Counted from the first letter of the stretch, positions 1 through 8,965 are shown. The stretch: DNA of 64,000 nt from Lachnospiraceae bacterium UBA4631 (GCA_002406015.1 DHMX01000004.1:50754-114753); one strand, 5' to 3'. The notes: a model not told the origin generated them from the sequence alone. Translations and numbers: made by a program.

Positions 1-39
1 ATCACGACATAATGAAGTAAAATTGTAAGGAGGATTACT

Positions 40-1077
40 ATGAGAATTGCAGAAGGCTTTCAAAAAGGCATCAATCTTGGCGGCTGGTTATCACAAGGAG
101 CTTTAGACAAAGAGCATCTGGATACATTTATTCAGGAGGAGGACCTTGCCCGTATTGCGTCTTGGGGTGCAGACCATGTCCGGCTGCCAATTGATTATGA
201 AAATATAGAATATGAGGACGGGCGTACTAAGGAATCCGGCTTTGCATATATTGATAACTGCATCCGCTGGTGCCGTAACTATCATTTGAATCTGGTGTTA
301 GATCTTCACAAAACCTACGGCTATATTTTTGATGACCCTGAATATTCCAAGGACTTTTTCCACAATATACCATTACAGGAGCGTTTCTTAACTCTCTGGG
401 ATAAAATTATTCACCGTTATGCTAACGATACCGATATTATAATGTTTGAATTGTTAAATGAAGTCGTTCCTTTGGATGTTGTAGACGAATGGAACACATT
501 AGCACTTAAAGCTATCCGGGTAATCCGGAAGGTATCCCCGACTGCCAGAATTCTTTATGGCGGTGTCGGTTATAATGCCGTTACCTCCATCAAGAAGCTG
601 ATGCCTCCGGCAGATGAATATATTGTATATAATTTTCACTGTTATGAGCCTTTAATCTTTACGCATCAGACCGCACATTGGGTTTTAGATATGCCCGCAG
701 ACTTCCATATAGCCTACCCGGGTAACTTTGAAGAATATATGCGGCTTAGTAAGGGCATACGAGGTGCCATGACCGGAGCGTTAGCGGATGAATCCCTTCA
801 CCTGACTACCCTTGGACCGGATTTCTTTGAGCGTATGTTTCAGGATGGCATTCAAGCTGCCATTCGTTTTGATGTTCCACTCTATTGTGGTGAATATGGT
901 GTCATAGACCAGGCACCGCCTGAGGATACCGTACGCTGGTTTCATGACATTAATTCCGTATTTACAAAATACGGAATCGGACGTGCTGTGTGGACCTATA
1001 AAGAAAAGGATTTCGGCATTATCGGGTCGCACTATGATTCTGTACGGGACGCCCTGATTCAAAGTATTTTCGGTTGA
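40..1077 (+). CDS. Glycoside hydrolase family 5 (cellulase-like), cytoplasmic
   Basis: The 345-residue protein begins after a strong AAGGAGG site. It has the GH5 landmarks in order: an N-terminal GINLGGW strand (10-16), HVRLP (46-50), acid/base Glu141 in LLNE, NFHCYEP (198-204), and nucleophile Glu285 in YCGEYG. It should hydrolyse beta-linked glucans or short oligosaccharides by the retaining mechanism. There is no signal peptide, so it probably acts on imported oligosaccharides inside the cell. The next gene is 34 bp downstream on the same strand and may be co-transcribed. Exact substrate (beta-1,4 or beta-1,3 glucan) cannot be read from the sequence. The family call is firm, the substrate is not. 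Confidence 0.9.
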   Translation: MRIAEGFQKGINLGGWLSQGALDKEHLDTFIQEEDLARIASWGADHVRLPIDYENIEYEDGRTKESGFAYIDNCIRWCRNYHLNLVLDLHKTYGYIFDDPEYSKDFFHNIPLQERFLTLWDKIIHRYANDTDIIMFELLNEVVPLDVVDEWNTLALKAIRVIRKVSPTARILYGGVGYNAVTSIKKLMPPADEYIVYNFHCYEPLIFTHQTAHWVLDMPADFHIAYPGNFEEYMRLSKGIRGAMTGALADESLHLTTLGPDFFERMFQDGIQAAIRFDVPLYCGEYGVIDQAPPEDTVRWFHDINSVFTKYGIGRAVWTYKEKDFGIIGSHYDSVRDALIQSIFG

Positions 1078-1111
1078 TATGGTTTATTCTTATTTGTAAA
1101 GGAGATTTCAG

Positions 1112-1645
1112 ATGAATGTAAAACACTGCACCGTTATCGTTTCTATTCTATTGATTACCGGTTATTTATTGAGCGGCTGCAACAAGCAGACAGCTTCGGG
1201 TAACAGCCTTACCGTATCGGAAATGGCAGAACAGATTCAAACCTCCATTTCCTTTGATTACTATCCGGATATGTCCGTAGATGCGGATACACTGGAATCC
1301 CTCTTTGGCTTAACTCCCGATATGTATGATGACTACTTTTGTGAAATGCCGATGATTTCCGTTCATTCCGATATGTTAATGATTGTAAAACCAAAAGAGG
1401 ATAAGCGTCAGGAAGTGTTGACTGCCTTACAGAGTTATTTAGACTATCAAAAAAATGAAGCCCTGCAATACCCGGTAAATGCCGTTCAGGTAAAGGCTTC
1501 TGAGATTTATGAAAAAGACGGATATATCTATTATATCGCTTTATTTGGTGACACAACTGCTGCCGAAGATGATGACAGCAAGCTATTAGCCTTATGTCAG
1601 GAGCGTACGCAGGAAGTAATATCCATAATTGATGAGGCTTCGTAA
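1112..1645 (+). CDS. Small lipoprotein, DUF4358-like
   Basis: A 177-residue protein with a lipoprotein signal peptide: short charged N-terminus, hydrophobic stretch 7-20 and lipobox LLSGC with the modified Cys at 23. The mature part (TVSEMAEQIQTS..., PDMYDDYFCEMP, KPKEDKRQEVLTALQSYLDYQ) resembles the DUF4358 lipoproteins common in Lachnospiraceae, whose function is unknown. It should be anchored outside the membrane. It follows the GH5 gene by 34 bp with an AAAGGAG ribosome site. Its stop codon lies inside a perfect hairpin. Confidence 0.75.
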   Translation: MNVKHCTVIVSILLITGYLLSGCNKQTASGNSLTVSEMAEQIQTSISFDYYPDMSVDADTLESLFGLTPDMYDDYFCEMPMISVHSDMLMIVKPKEDKRQEVLTALQSYLDYQKNEALQYPVNAVQVKASEIYEKDGYIYYIALFGDTTAAEDDDSKLLALCQERTQEVISIIDEAS

Positions 1646-1657
1646 AGCCTCATCAAT
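1628..1657. terminator. Hairpin overlapping the lipoprotein stop codon
   Basis: Two perfect 13-base arms (1628-1640 and 1645-1657, GATGAGGCTT core) enclose a 4-base loop CGTA. The TAA stop (1643-1645) spans the loop edge. It lies between convergent genes and can serve both strands, but neither side has a clean U-tract, so factor-independent termination is only likely. Confidence 0.5.
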
Positions 1658-1700
1658 CACATAGCTTTTATTACTTTCTTTATTTTACAAGTATTCTGAC

Positions 1701-2603
1701 TTATTCCACGCTTCCACGCAGTTCATTAATATCTTCGATACCATATTTCTGCATATATGCTTCAATTCCCTTTACTACCTTGACCGATGCCAATGGGTCA
1801 TGGAAGGTTGCGGTTCCTACTGAAACAGCGGTTGCACCTGCCAGAATAAATTCAATTGCATCCTCGCCTGTCATAATACCGCCCATACCGATAATCGGTA
1901 TCTGTACTGCATGGGCTACCTGATATACCATTCTTACTGCCACCGGCTTAATTGCCGGGCCGGATAAGCCGCCTGTCTTATTGGCAACCGCAAAGGTTCT
2001 TCGATGAATATCTATCTTCATTCCGGTGATTGTATTAATCAGTGATAATGCGTCTGCACCGGCAGCCTCCGCTGCTCTTGCCATCTCTGTAATATCCGTT
2101 ACATTCGGACTTAGCTTCATAATAATCGGCTGTTTTGCAACTGCCTTTACCGCCTTTGTAATCTCGTACAGTGCATCCGGATTTTGTCCAAAGGCAATTC
2201 CGCCTTCCTTTACATTCGGACAAGATACATTTATCTCCAGCATATCAACCGGTTCTTCGGCTAACCGTTCTACAACCTCCACGTAATCTGCTTCCGTTTT
2301 GCCGCATACATTTACAATGATATTGGTATCATATTGCTTCAAAAACGGAATATCTCTTTTTGCAAATAAATCAATTCCGGGATTCTGTAGTCCGACTGCG
2401 TTAATCATTCCTCCATAGGTCTCGGCAATCCGGGGTGTTGGATTTCCCTGCCATGGTATATTGGCGACACCCTTGGTTGTCACTGCACCTAACTGATTCA
2501 AATCCACTAATTCACTGTATTCCTCACCGGAGCCAAATGTACCGGAGGCAACAGTTACCGGATTCTTCCATGTAACTCCTGCAATATTTACGGATGTATT
2601 CAT
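1701..2603 (-). CDS. pyrD: Dihydroorotate dehydrogenase B, catalytic subunit
   Basis: This is the 300-residue FMN subunit of the class 1B enzyme, which oxidises dihydroorotate to orotate in pyrimidine synthesis. It shows the class 1 pattern: TTKGV near residue 42, NVSCPNVKEGG with catalytic base Cys128 (class 1 uses Cys where class 2 uses Ser), and phosphate-binding loops GMGGI and ILAGATAVSVGTA. Its start overlaps the pyrK stop as ATGA, so the two subunits are translationally coupled. This fits the PyrD2-PyrK2 heterotetramer that passes electrons to NAD+. Confidence 0.96.
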   Translation of the reverse strand: MNTSVNIAGVTWKNPVTVASGTFGSGEEYSELVDLNQLGAVTTKGVANIPWQGNPTPRIAETYGGMINAVGLQNPGIDLFAKRDIPFLKQYDTNIIVNVCGKTEADYVEVVERLAEEPVDMLEINVSCPNVKEGGIAFGQNPDALYEITKAVKAVAKQPIIMKLSPNVTDITEMARAAEAAGADALSLINTITGMKIDIHRRTFAVANKTGGLSGPAIKPVAVRMVYQVAHAVQIPIIGMGGIMTGEDAIEFILAGATAVSVGTATFHDPLASVKVVKGIEAYMQKYGIEDINELRGSVE

Positions 2604-3376
2604 TCGATTTCTACCTCCCCCGCAAAAAATACCGGTCCATCTTTACAAATCCGTTTATTATTTACGTTTGTATGATGGTCTTTCTCCTTGGATTGACATA
2701 CACACGCCAGACAGGCTCCGACTCCGCACGCCATCCGTTCTTCTAACGATAGCTGTGCTTCCACCTTCTGCTCCAACGCATAGGTCTGAATTGCCCGCAG
2801 CATCGGCATCGGTCCGCACGCATAGATAACATCCCCTGAAAGCTCGTACGCCCGCAAGGCATCCATGACATTTCCCTTTACCCCATGCTTTCCGTCTTCA
2901 CTTGCATAATAGACCTTTGCATATGCTTCAAAGTCTGTATCCAGAAAGATTTCATCCCGGTAGCCTAGTATTACCTGCACCTGTGTATTCATTTGCGACA
3001 ATTCCTTCGCTAACTGAAGCATTGGCGGGATTCCGATTCCGCCTCCCATTAAAATTGCCATTCCGGTTCGTTTCTGAAATCCGTTTCCCAATGGTCCCAT
3101 GATTTCAAGCTCCGCACCGGTATGAAGCACAGAAAATTCCTCTGTTCCCTTTCCTACCGTCCGATATACCAGACGAATTGTTCCGCTTACGGCATCTATT
3201 TCACACAGGCTTATCGGTCTTGGCAGAAGCCTTGCTCCGTCCTTACTGTACAGATTCACAAATTGTCCTGCTTTTGCTTCTGCCGCAATTGCATCTGCCT
3301 GTAATTGCATACTGTAAATTCCGGTTCCAATCGGCTCCTGATGAATTACCGTTGCCGTCATTCTGACTGTCGACAT
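2600..3376 (-). CDS. pyrK: Dihydroorotate dehydrogenase B, electron transfer subunit
   Basis: A 258-residue ferredoxin-reductase-type flavoprotein. The FAD-binding RPISL motif is at 53-57, the NAD-binding GGGIGIPPM at 111-119, and a [2Fe-2S] cluster is ligated near the C-terminus by Cys217, Cys222, Cys225 and Cys244. It links the FMN of PyrD to NAD+. It lies between pyrF and pyrD with a 51-bp gap to pyrF and a 4-base overlap with pyrD, consistent with a pyrF-pyrK-pyrD transcript. A GGAGG sits 9 bases before the ATG. Confidence 0.96.
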   Translation of the reverse strand: MSTVRMTATVIHQEPIGTGIYSMQLQADAIAAEAKAGQFVNLYSKDGARLLPRPISLCEIDAVSGTIRLVYRTVGKGTEEFSVLHTGAELEIMGPLGNGFQKRTGMAILMGGGIGIPPMLQLAKELSQMNTQVQVILGYRDEIFLDTDFEAYAKVYYASEDGKHGVKGNVMDALRAYELSGDVIYACGPMPMLRAIQTYALEQKVEAQLSLEERMACGVGACLACVCQSKEKDHHTNVNNKRICKDGPVFFAGEVEIE

Positions 3377-3427
3377 CTTGTTTTTCCTCCGTAGCTTTCT
3401 ATTCTGCTATTTTATCCAGCAGAGCTA

Positions 3428-4354
3428 TTAATTCTTCTTTAATGCACCGTTAATATCTTCCTTCATATCAAGAACTGCCTGACGGGAAGCATCTGCAAAA
3501 TGTTCACTGCCAAACTTCGCATACCGCTCCTGCTTATAGGCTGCAATAATTCCTCTGGAAGAATTTACGATTGCTCCTAATCCATCTGCATTAAAGTAAT
3601 GTACCAAATCCTCTGCCTTACCGCCCTGTGCTCCGTATCCCGGCACCAGAATATAAGTCTTTGGCATTAATTTTCTTAAAACCTTACCCATTTCCGGATA
3701 GGTGGCACCTACTACACAGCCTACATTACTGTAAGCACCATCCATGCTTTCCTGTCCCCATTCAGCCACCTTTTTTCCGACTAATTCATATAACGGAGTT
3801 CCGTCGATTAATTTATCCTGAAATTCACCGGATGACGGATTTGAAGTCTTTACCAGTACAAAAATACCCTTATCACACTCGTTGCATACCTTCAAGAACG
3901 GCTTTACACCATCAGAACCCAGATACGGATTTACGGTGGCAAAGTCCTCGTCAAAGCCGGCATACTGTTTACTTCCAACCTGCACCTTTCCTAAGTGACC
4001 GACTGCATAGGCTTCGGAAGTAGAGCCAATGTCACCTCTCTTAATATCACCGATAATAACCAGTCCTTTACTCTTACAATATTCTACCGTCTTATGGAAT
4101 GCCTTTACACCTTCCACACCAAATTGCTCATACATGGCAATCTGCGGCTTTACTGCCGGTATCAAATCATAGGTAGCATCTACAATTGCCTTATTATACT
4201 GCCAGATAGCCTCTGCAGCTCCCTCCAGTGTCTCTCCATATACTTCAAATGCCTGCTTCTGAATATGCTCCGGCACATATGAGAGCATCGGGTCCAAGCC
4301 TACCACTATCGGTGCCTGCAGGCGTTCAATTTTTTCAATTAATTTGCTAATCAA
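3428..4354 (-). CDS. pyrF: Orotidine 5'-phosphate decarboxylase, long form
   Basis: A 308-residue OMP decarboxylase converting OMP to UMP. The catalytic DxKxxD is DIKRGD (Asp103, Lys105, Asp108), and VVGLDPM marks the N-terminal phosphate-barrel strand. The length matches the longer PyrF subfamily (about 270-310 residues) rather than the 240-residue form. The start codon is TTG: GGAGG lies 8 bases upstream, no better ATG is nearby, and the N-terminus MISKLIEKIE matches the family. It is first in the pyrF-pyrK-pyrD unit, with a promoter candidate just upstream. Confidence 0.95.
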   Translation of the reverse strand: MISKLIEKIERLQAPIVVGLDPMLSYVPEHIQKQAFEVYGETLEGAAEAIWQYNKAIVDATYDLIPAVKPQIAMYEQFGVEGVKAFHKTVEYCKSKGLVIIGDIKRGDIGSTSEAYAVGHLGKVQVGSKQYAGFDEDFATVNPYLGSDGVKPFLKVCNECDKGIFVLVKTSNPSSGEFQDKLIDGTPLYELVGKKVAEWGQESMDGAYSNVGCVVGATYPEMGKVLRKLMPKTYILVPGYGAQGGKAEDLVHYFNADGLGAIVNSSRGIIAAYKQERYAKFGSEHFADASRQAVLDMKEDINGALKKN

Positions 4355-4371
4355 TGTTAATTCCTCCGTTT

Positions 4372-4401
4372 TTATATCACTTTTTCAGTGGTTATTGTCA
4401 A
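4372..4401 (-). promoter_or_regulatory. Candidate promoter for pyrF-pyrK-pyrD
   Basis: On the minus strand a perfect TTGACA (4396-4401) is followed after 18 bases by ATATAA (4372-4377). The leader to the TTG start would be very short. No PyrR attenuator-like structure fits in the 93-bp gap. Confidence 0.5.
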
Positions 4402-4447
4402 CTTATTAATTATAGCATGGAAGCCCTTCCTTTGCACGCATTTTATA

Positions 4448-5113
4448 TTAACTCCCACTTGATTTTATCCATCGGTTTACCCATTCTTCTAAAATCCGTT
4501 CCCCATATCGGCAATCCCCTTCTCCCATTCCCAGCATTCGTTCCGGATGCCACTGAACGCCCCATATCGGCAATGCTGTATGCACGATACCTTCTATCAC
4601 ACAATCCTCGGCAAACTGGATAGCTTCTAAATTCTCACCTAACCGTTCAATTCCCTGATGATGGGCGGAATTTACAGGAAAACGCAGTCCATACAGATGT
4701 GCAAGAACTGAATCCTTCTTGGCAATTGTCATATGATACTGGTCTTCTCCCCGGTATTCATGTGTATGTGCCGTCGGGAGGTGTTGACAGATGGTACCTC
4801 CGAAATAGACATTTATTATCTGTATCCCCTTACAGATACCAAACACCGGCTTCTTTTGCTTACAATAGGTATCCAGCAGTTTTAATTGCAGTTCATCCAG
4901 CTCTTTATTGATTCCCCTGCTGCCCTTATTACATTGTCCGAATAATTCCGGTGCAATATCACCGCCTCCGGGCAGTAACAAGCCTTTTTTTTGCTGCAGC
5001 TTGGCTTTGTCACATTCATACATTCCCACACCGGCTATTCCGACCAGCTGCAATGCCCGTTTGTAATTCTGAATCTCCTCCGTTCTTCCCGCAATCAAAA
5101 TCTCTGCCTCCAT
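4448..5113 (-). CDS. Class I glutamine amidotransferase-like hydrolase (peptidase C26)
   Basis: From the preferred start the protein is 221 residues. It has the class I amidotransferase nucleophile elbow (GICKGIQ, Cys), an upstream LLPGGGDI oxyanion strand, and the His-Glu of the triad in WHPER. This is the gamma-glutamyl-gamma-aminobutyrate hydrolase (PuuD-like) family, which cleaves gamma-glutamyl amide bonds. The ATG at 5113 is chosen because GGAGGGG sits 6 bases upstream and the protein then begins MEAEILIAGR. A longer frame opens at 5167 but runs through a duplicated start region. The gene is divergent from an M19 dipeptidase, which suggests a shared role in peptide or gamma-glutamyl turnover, but that is inference. 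Confidence 0.85.
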   Translation of the reverse strand: MEAEILIAGRTEEIQNYKRALQLVGIAGVGMYECDKAKLQQKKGLLLPGGGDIAPELFGQCNKGSRGINKELDELQLKLLDTYCKQKKPVFGICKGIQIINVYFGGTICQHLPTAHTHEYRGEDQYHMTIAKKDSVLAHLYGLRFPVNSAHHQGIERLGENLEAIQFAEDCVIEGIVHTALPIWGVQWHPERMLGMGEGDCRYGERILEEWVNRWIKSSGS

Positions 5114-5152
5114 GTTCCCCTCCATCAAATCTCTGCCTCCATATTGCCCTCC
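5094..5152 (-). repeat. Tandem duplication of a ribosome-site/start region
   Basis: Two nearly identical units of 29-30 bp (5094-5123 and 5124-5152) each contain GGAGG, an ATG and codons for MEAEI. The gene-proximal copy gives the real start at 5113. The distal copy has an ATG at 5142 that reads M-E-A-E-I-stop. Its TGA overlaps another in-frame ATG of the gene at 5125 (TGATG). Confidence 0.8.
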
Positions 5153-5255
5153 ACCGAAAGTTTTCACTTCTATTCTGCGATTCTCTGCGATATACTACTA
5201 TATGTCTATTACGCTGCAACTATAACCAGATATATAGCAGCCACAGGAGGGAGTC

Positions 5256-6392
5256 ATGATTATGAATACCACAGCAGCCTATGCCTACGAGCTTCATCAC
5301 CGGATACCGGTTGTAGATGCCCATAATGACCTTGCAGGTGAAATTCTGATTCGCCATCAAAATGGGGAGCGGCAGGTTCTACAGAAGCACTATCTTCCGC
5401 ACTGGAAGGCAGCCGGCTTCCGCCTTATCCTTTCATCCGTTTACATAGAAAACTCTGTATTCTTTCCGGCAGACCTTTCAGATTTTCAAGCCCCTGCCCG
5501 AACGTGGCAGACACTTTTTATGAGTCAACGGCTGTGTTGGGAAAACGGTTATACACATGCCCTTGCCCAGATACAGGCATTACAGGAGGAGGTTCAAGCC
5601 CTTCCGGATGAACTCTGTCTCGTCACATCAAAATCAGACCTTGCCTCCCTCCAAACCAATCATAAGGTGGGGATTTTACTGTATATGGAGGGACTGGACT
5701 GTATGGGTGAGGACATATCCAGACTCGAACAATTGCACAAGCTTGGTGTCCGCGGGGCAAGTCTTACATGGAGCCGCCAAAATCTCCTTGCAACCGGTTG
5801 TTGTACTGCCACAAAATTCTGTGATATTGCGGGTAGCATCACTCCGCTTGGGTATCAGGTCATAGACGAATTACAGCGTCTGTCCATGTTCTTAGATATT
5901 AGTCACCTGAATAATACCGGCTTTGAGGAGCTGCAGGAATATCTTCACCGTCAGACCTCCGATTCCTATCTTCCATATATCGCGACACACTCTAATTGCT
6001 GGTCTGTCTTTCCGAATTACCGTAATCTGACAGATGTTCAGATGACGATGCTTGCAAAGCAGGGCGGTATCATGGGCTTTAATGCCTGTAAGTACATTGT
6101 AGGCAGTGACCATACCCACTCCGATTACACCCAAGACCTTATGTGTCAGCATATTGAATATGCCGTCCGCCGACTCGGTGCCAATCATGTCGGATTCGGA
6201 TTTGACCTATGCGATTCTTATACCAATGCAAAATCTGCGATTCCGGAAGGTCAGGAGGAAGATTGTCTGCGAAATCACGAAGAAGCACTGCTTCTGACTG
6301 CCCGCCTTCTTAAGCGGGGAATGCCAGAACAAACAGTGCTTCGTATTATCGGTCTTAACTGGTTTGAATATTTTATGAATTTGCTTCCTTGA
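5256..6392 (+). CDS. Membrane dipeptidase family protein (peptidase M19)
   Basis: A 378-residue amidohydrolase-fold dipeptidase of the renal dipeptidase family, which hydrolyses dipeptides, including some with D-residues, at a binuclear zinc site. The metal ligands are visible in order: HND in VVDAHNDL (HxD), the bridging Glu in LLYMEGLDC, His in LDISHLN and THSN, and Asp in GFGFDLCD. No signal peptide is present, so it acts in the cytoplasm. A GGAGG lies 5 bases upstream of the ATG. It converges with the CPBP gene, and the two reading frames overlap by 20 bp at their 3' ends. Confidence 0.9.
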   Translation: MIMNTTAAYAYELHHRIPVVDAHNDLAGEILIRHQNGERQVLQKHYLPHWKAAGFRLILSSVYIENSVFFPADLSDFQAPARTWQTLFMSQRLCWENGYTHALAQIQALQEEVQALPDELCLVTSKSDLASLQTNHKVGILLYMEGLDCMGEDISRLEQLHKLGVRGASLTWSRQNLLATGCCTATKFCDIAGSITPLGYQVIDELQRLSMFLDISHLNNTGFEELQEYLHRQTSDSYLPYIATHSNCWSVFPNYRNLTDVQMTMLAKQGGIMGFNACKYIVGSDHTHSDYTQDLMCQHIEYAVRRLGANHVGFGFDLCDSYTNAKSAIPEGQEEDCLRNHEEALLLTARLLKRGMPEQTVLRIIGLNWFEYFMNLLP

Positions 6393-7242
6393 TGCTGTTT
6401 TTCGGATTTACACCTTTTAAGTATAGTACGGAGAAGCCGATACCGGCAAGAATACCAATTCCGCCAACAACCAACTGCATCCATACCTGATTTTCCAATT
6501 CGGCAGGTAACAGATAGGAGATAAGATAGCTGGAGCTGTTAATTGCCATGTGAAGCAAAATTCCCGGTATCACAGAGCCATATCTATAAGCTGTATATCC
6601 CAGTATCAAGCCTAATACAGTTGCATAGATTCCCTGAACCAGATTCAGGTGATACACACCGAATGCAATTGCCTGTATAATCCATGCCGCCTGCCATGGC
6701 AGGGCATTTCTGAATATCCGGAACGTAAGTCCCCGGAATATCAGTTCCTCACCTATCGGAGCCAGAATACATACACAGATAACCATAAATATCGATTCAT
6801 TGCCTAATGTAGACATAATCTGCATATAGTTATCCTGAACCGTCGGAAACAGTGGTAATAAAACCGTAAGCAGCATGGATATTGCAATCTGTATGGCTAT
6901 TCCGCAGCCTATAATTCCTACGATTCTATGCGGTTTTAATACCTGCTTTCCCGCTCCGGTCTTTTCCCGTCGGACATACATCAGCCAATACCAGAGTCCG
7001 AATATGATAAGGTATCCGATATACACCACAAACATCAAAATATTATAGGACTGACCGCTGGTAAAGTCTGCCAACATCTGCTCGTAGGCACCGTCACCCT
7101 CCAGCGTGTCACCGGTCTGTAATCTTATATATACGGCATATACCATGATTCCTACCGTAGATACTAATGTCTGCCAAATGAAAACCGCTGTCACCGGTGT
7201 AATGCCAAGTGCCAGCCAGCCGATTCTCTTCCATAGCTTCAT
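6373..7242 (-). CDS. CPBP family intramembrane metalloprotease
   Basis: A 289-residue polytopic membrane protein with the CPBP (CAAX protease/bacteriocin-processing) motifs: EE and Arg in IGEELIFRG, a His in FGVYHLNLVQG, and a last motif LLHMAINSSS. These form the metal-dependent active site in the membrane. About seven hydrophobic segments are visible. The start at 7242 (MKLWKRIG) is preferred over 7275 because GAGGG lies 8 bases upstream; the gene then starts inside the pyrC terminator-proximal gap. Substrate unknown; roles in immunity or protein maturation are known for the family. It ends convergently with the M19 gene. Confidence 0.85.
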   Translation of the reverse strand: MKLWKRIGWLALGITPVTAVFIWQTLVSTVGIMVYAVYIRLQTGDTLEGDGAYEQMLADFTSGQSYNILMFVVYIGYLIIFGLWYWLMYVRREKTGAGKQVLKPHRIVGIIGCGIAIQIAISMLLTVLLPLFPTVQDNYMQIMSTLGNESIFMVICVCILAPIGEELIFRGLTFRIFRNALPWQAAWIIQAIAFGVYHLNLVQGIYATVLGLILGYTAYRYGSVIPGILLHMAINSSSYLISYLLPAELENQVWMQLVVGGIGILAGIGFSVLYLKGVNPKNSIKEANS

Positions 7243-7255
7243 GCCTGTAACCCTC

Positions 7256-8545
7256 TTATATATCCTGATATACAATCTTTCCGTTGCATATCGTCATACT
7301 TACCTTTCCCTTTAGCAGCTTTCCGTTATATGGTGTATTCTTTCCCTTTGAAGCAAATTCCGTTACATCCACCACATATTCCTTTTCCGGATTAAATATC
7401 ATAATATCCGCCAGCTTTCCGGCTTCTATACTGCCTCGTTCCTGTTCGATTCCGATTACCTTAGCCGGATTCCAGCTCATTTTTTCCGCCATCTGCATCG
7501 GTGTTAAGATACCGGTTGCCACCAACGCGGTATAGGTCAGGGATGCACTGGTTTCCAATCCGACAATTCCAAACGGTGCATGTAAAAAGTCCTGCTTCTT
7601 TTCTTCTTCGCTATGCGGTGCATGGTCGGTGGAAATCACCTCCATGGTTCCGTCCTGCAAGCCCCGAATCAATGCCTGTACATCTGCCTCGGTGCGTAAT
7701 GGCGGATTCATTTTATAATTTGCATCCTCTGTATCAATGTCGCTATCCGTCAGAGTAAAATGATGCGGACAAACCTCTGCCGTTACGGAAAGCCCCATTT
7801 TCTTTGCCATACGAACCAGCTCAACACTGGCTGCTGTGGAGCAATGGCACAGATGCAGCTTCGTTCCATAATCACTTGCAAGAAAAATATCTCTTGCTGC
7901 AATAATATCTTCTACGGAATTTGTAATTCCCGGCACATGGAATCTGTGTGAGGCAACTCCTTCATTCAACACACCGCCACGCACCAATGCCTTATCTTCA
8001 CAATGTGCCATAACAACTGCCTGTAGCTTAGCTGCCTGCTGCATTGCCTCTGCATAAAGCGTTACATCCATAACACTCTTTCCGTCCTCCGAAAAAGCAA
8101 TTGCTCCTGCCTGCTGCATTGCCTGCATATCCACCAGGTCGGTTCCTTCCTGTCCCATTGTGATTGCCGACAACTGTTCTACATGAATCGGTGCAACCTT
8201 TTCTGCCTTTTCCTGAATATACTTTAATGTCTCTGTATTATCAACTACCGGTTTGGTATTCGGCATTGCACATACCGTTGTAACACCACCTCTTGCAGCG
8301 GCTTTTGCACCGGTTTCAATATCCTCCTTATAGGTCAGACCGGGGTCACGAAAATGCACATGCAGGTCAATCAGTCCCGGCATTACAAAGCAGCCGGATG
8401 CATCAATTACCACATCCTCGTCACCCTCCGGTGGTACAGAACCACCGACCTGTACTATCTGCTTTCCTTCTATTACCACATCTAACACTGCATCCTGCTT
8501 TGTTGCAGGATTAATGACTCTTCCGTTTTTAATATATGTCCTCAT
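7256..8545 (-). CDS. pyrC: Dihydroorotase
   Basis: A 429-residue class I dihydroorotase, cyclising carbamoyl aspartate to dihydroorotate. Zinc-ligand motifs are DLHVHFRDPG (HxH), MAHCED, LCHCST and STDHAPHS (catalytic Asp). The length fits the bacterial class I enzyme. A GGAGG lies 6 bases before the ATG. It is separated from pyrF-pyrK-pyrD by three unrelated genes, one on the opposite strand, so it belongs to another transcript. Confidence 0.96.
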   Translation of the reverse strand: MRTYIKNGRVINPATKQDAVLDVVIEGKQIVQVGGSVPPEGDEDVVIDASGCFVMPGLIDLHVHFRDPGLTYKEDIETGAKAAARGGVTTVCAMPNTKPVVDNTETLKYIQEKAEKVAPIHVEQLSAITMGQEGTDLVDMQAMQQAGAIAFSEDGKSVMDVTLYAEAMQQAAKLQAVVMAHCEDKALVRGGVLNEGVASHRFHVPGITNSVEDIIAARDIFLASDYGTKLHLCHCSTAASVELVRMAKKMGLSVTAEVCPHHFTLTDSDIDTEDANYKMNPPLRTEADVQALIRGLQDGTMEVISTDHAPHSEEEKKQDFLHAPFGIVGLETSASLTYTALVATGILTPMQMAEKMSWNPAKVIGIEQERGSIEAGKLADIMIFNPEKEYVVDVTEFASKGKNTPYNGKLLKGKVSMTICNGKIVYQDI

Positions 8546-8593
8546 GTCTAACCTCCATCAAGCTTATCCTGTTCTGCTCATAGCCATAATCGG

Positions 8594-8908
8594 TCACTTC
8601 TTATCCCAGCTCCGATATTTTTCCTCACATTTTATCAAATTCTCTTTTCGCTTGGCGATATGATACCCTGCCGGATGCGACTTATCATACTTCCAGATTA
8701 GCTGCTCCAATTCCTTTGCCCGTACAGAGTCCAGTTCCTGTAACGATAATCCCATAAATTCCTGATAGATTGCCTGGTCACGCAGCCGGAAGCCCTTTAT
8801 TCTTGCTTCTGATTCTTTTTCAAACAGTTCCACAAAGCCCTGATTTTTTAAGTCTTCCTCCGTACCCTCTTTTATAACTATCTTGTTATCGTATTTTACA
8901 CCAAACAT
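8594..8908 (-). CDS. Hypothetical protein, 104 residues
   Basis: I do not recognise this family. The protein is soluble and highly charged, with helical segments rich in Glu, Lys and Gln (LQELDSVRAKELEQLIWKYDKS), and a C-terminal basic/acidic stretch. No membrane segment or cysteine motif other than a single Cys near the end. An AAAGGA site precedes the ATG. It is 48 bp upstream of pyrC in the same orientation and may be co-transcribed. Coding is supported by the ribosome site and lack of a competing frame. Confidence 0.7.
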   Translation of the reverse strand: MFGVKYDNKIVIKEGTEEDLKNQGFVELFEKESEARIKGFRLRDQAIYQEFMGLSLQELDSVRAKELEQLIWKYDKSHPAGYHIAKRKENLIKCEEKYRSWDKK

Positions 8909-8965
8909 TCCTTTCTACACTCCTTTTTCATTCATATGCTGAACATATTATATCCTCCCGTCCCA

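Noticed and set aside
4355..4447. PyrR-type attenuator before pyrF
   Set aside because: The region is too short and lacks terminator/antiterminator arms.
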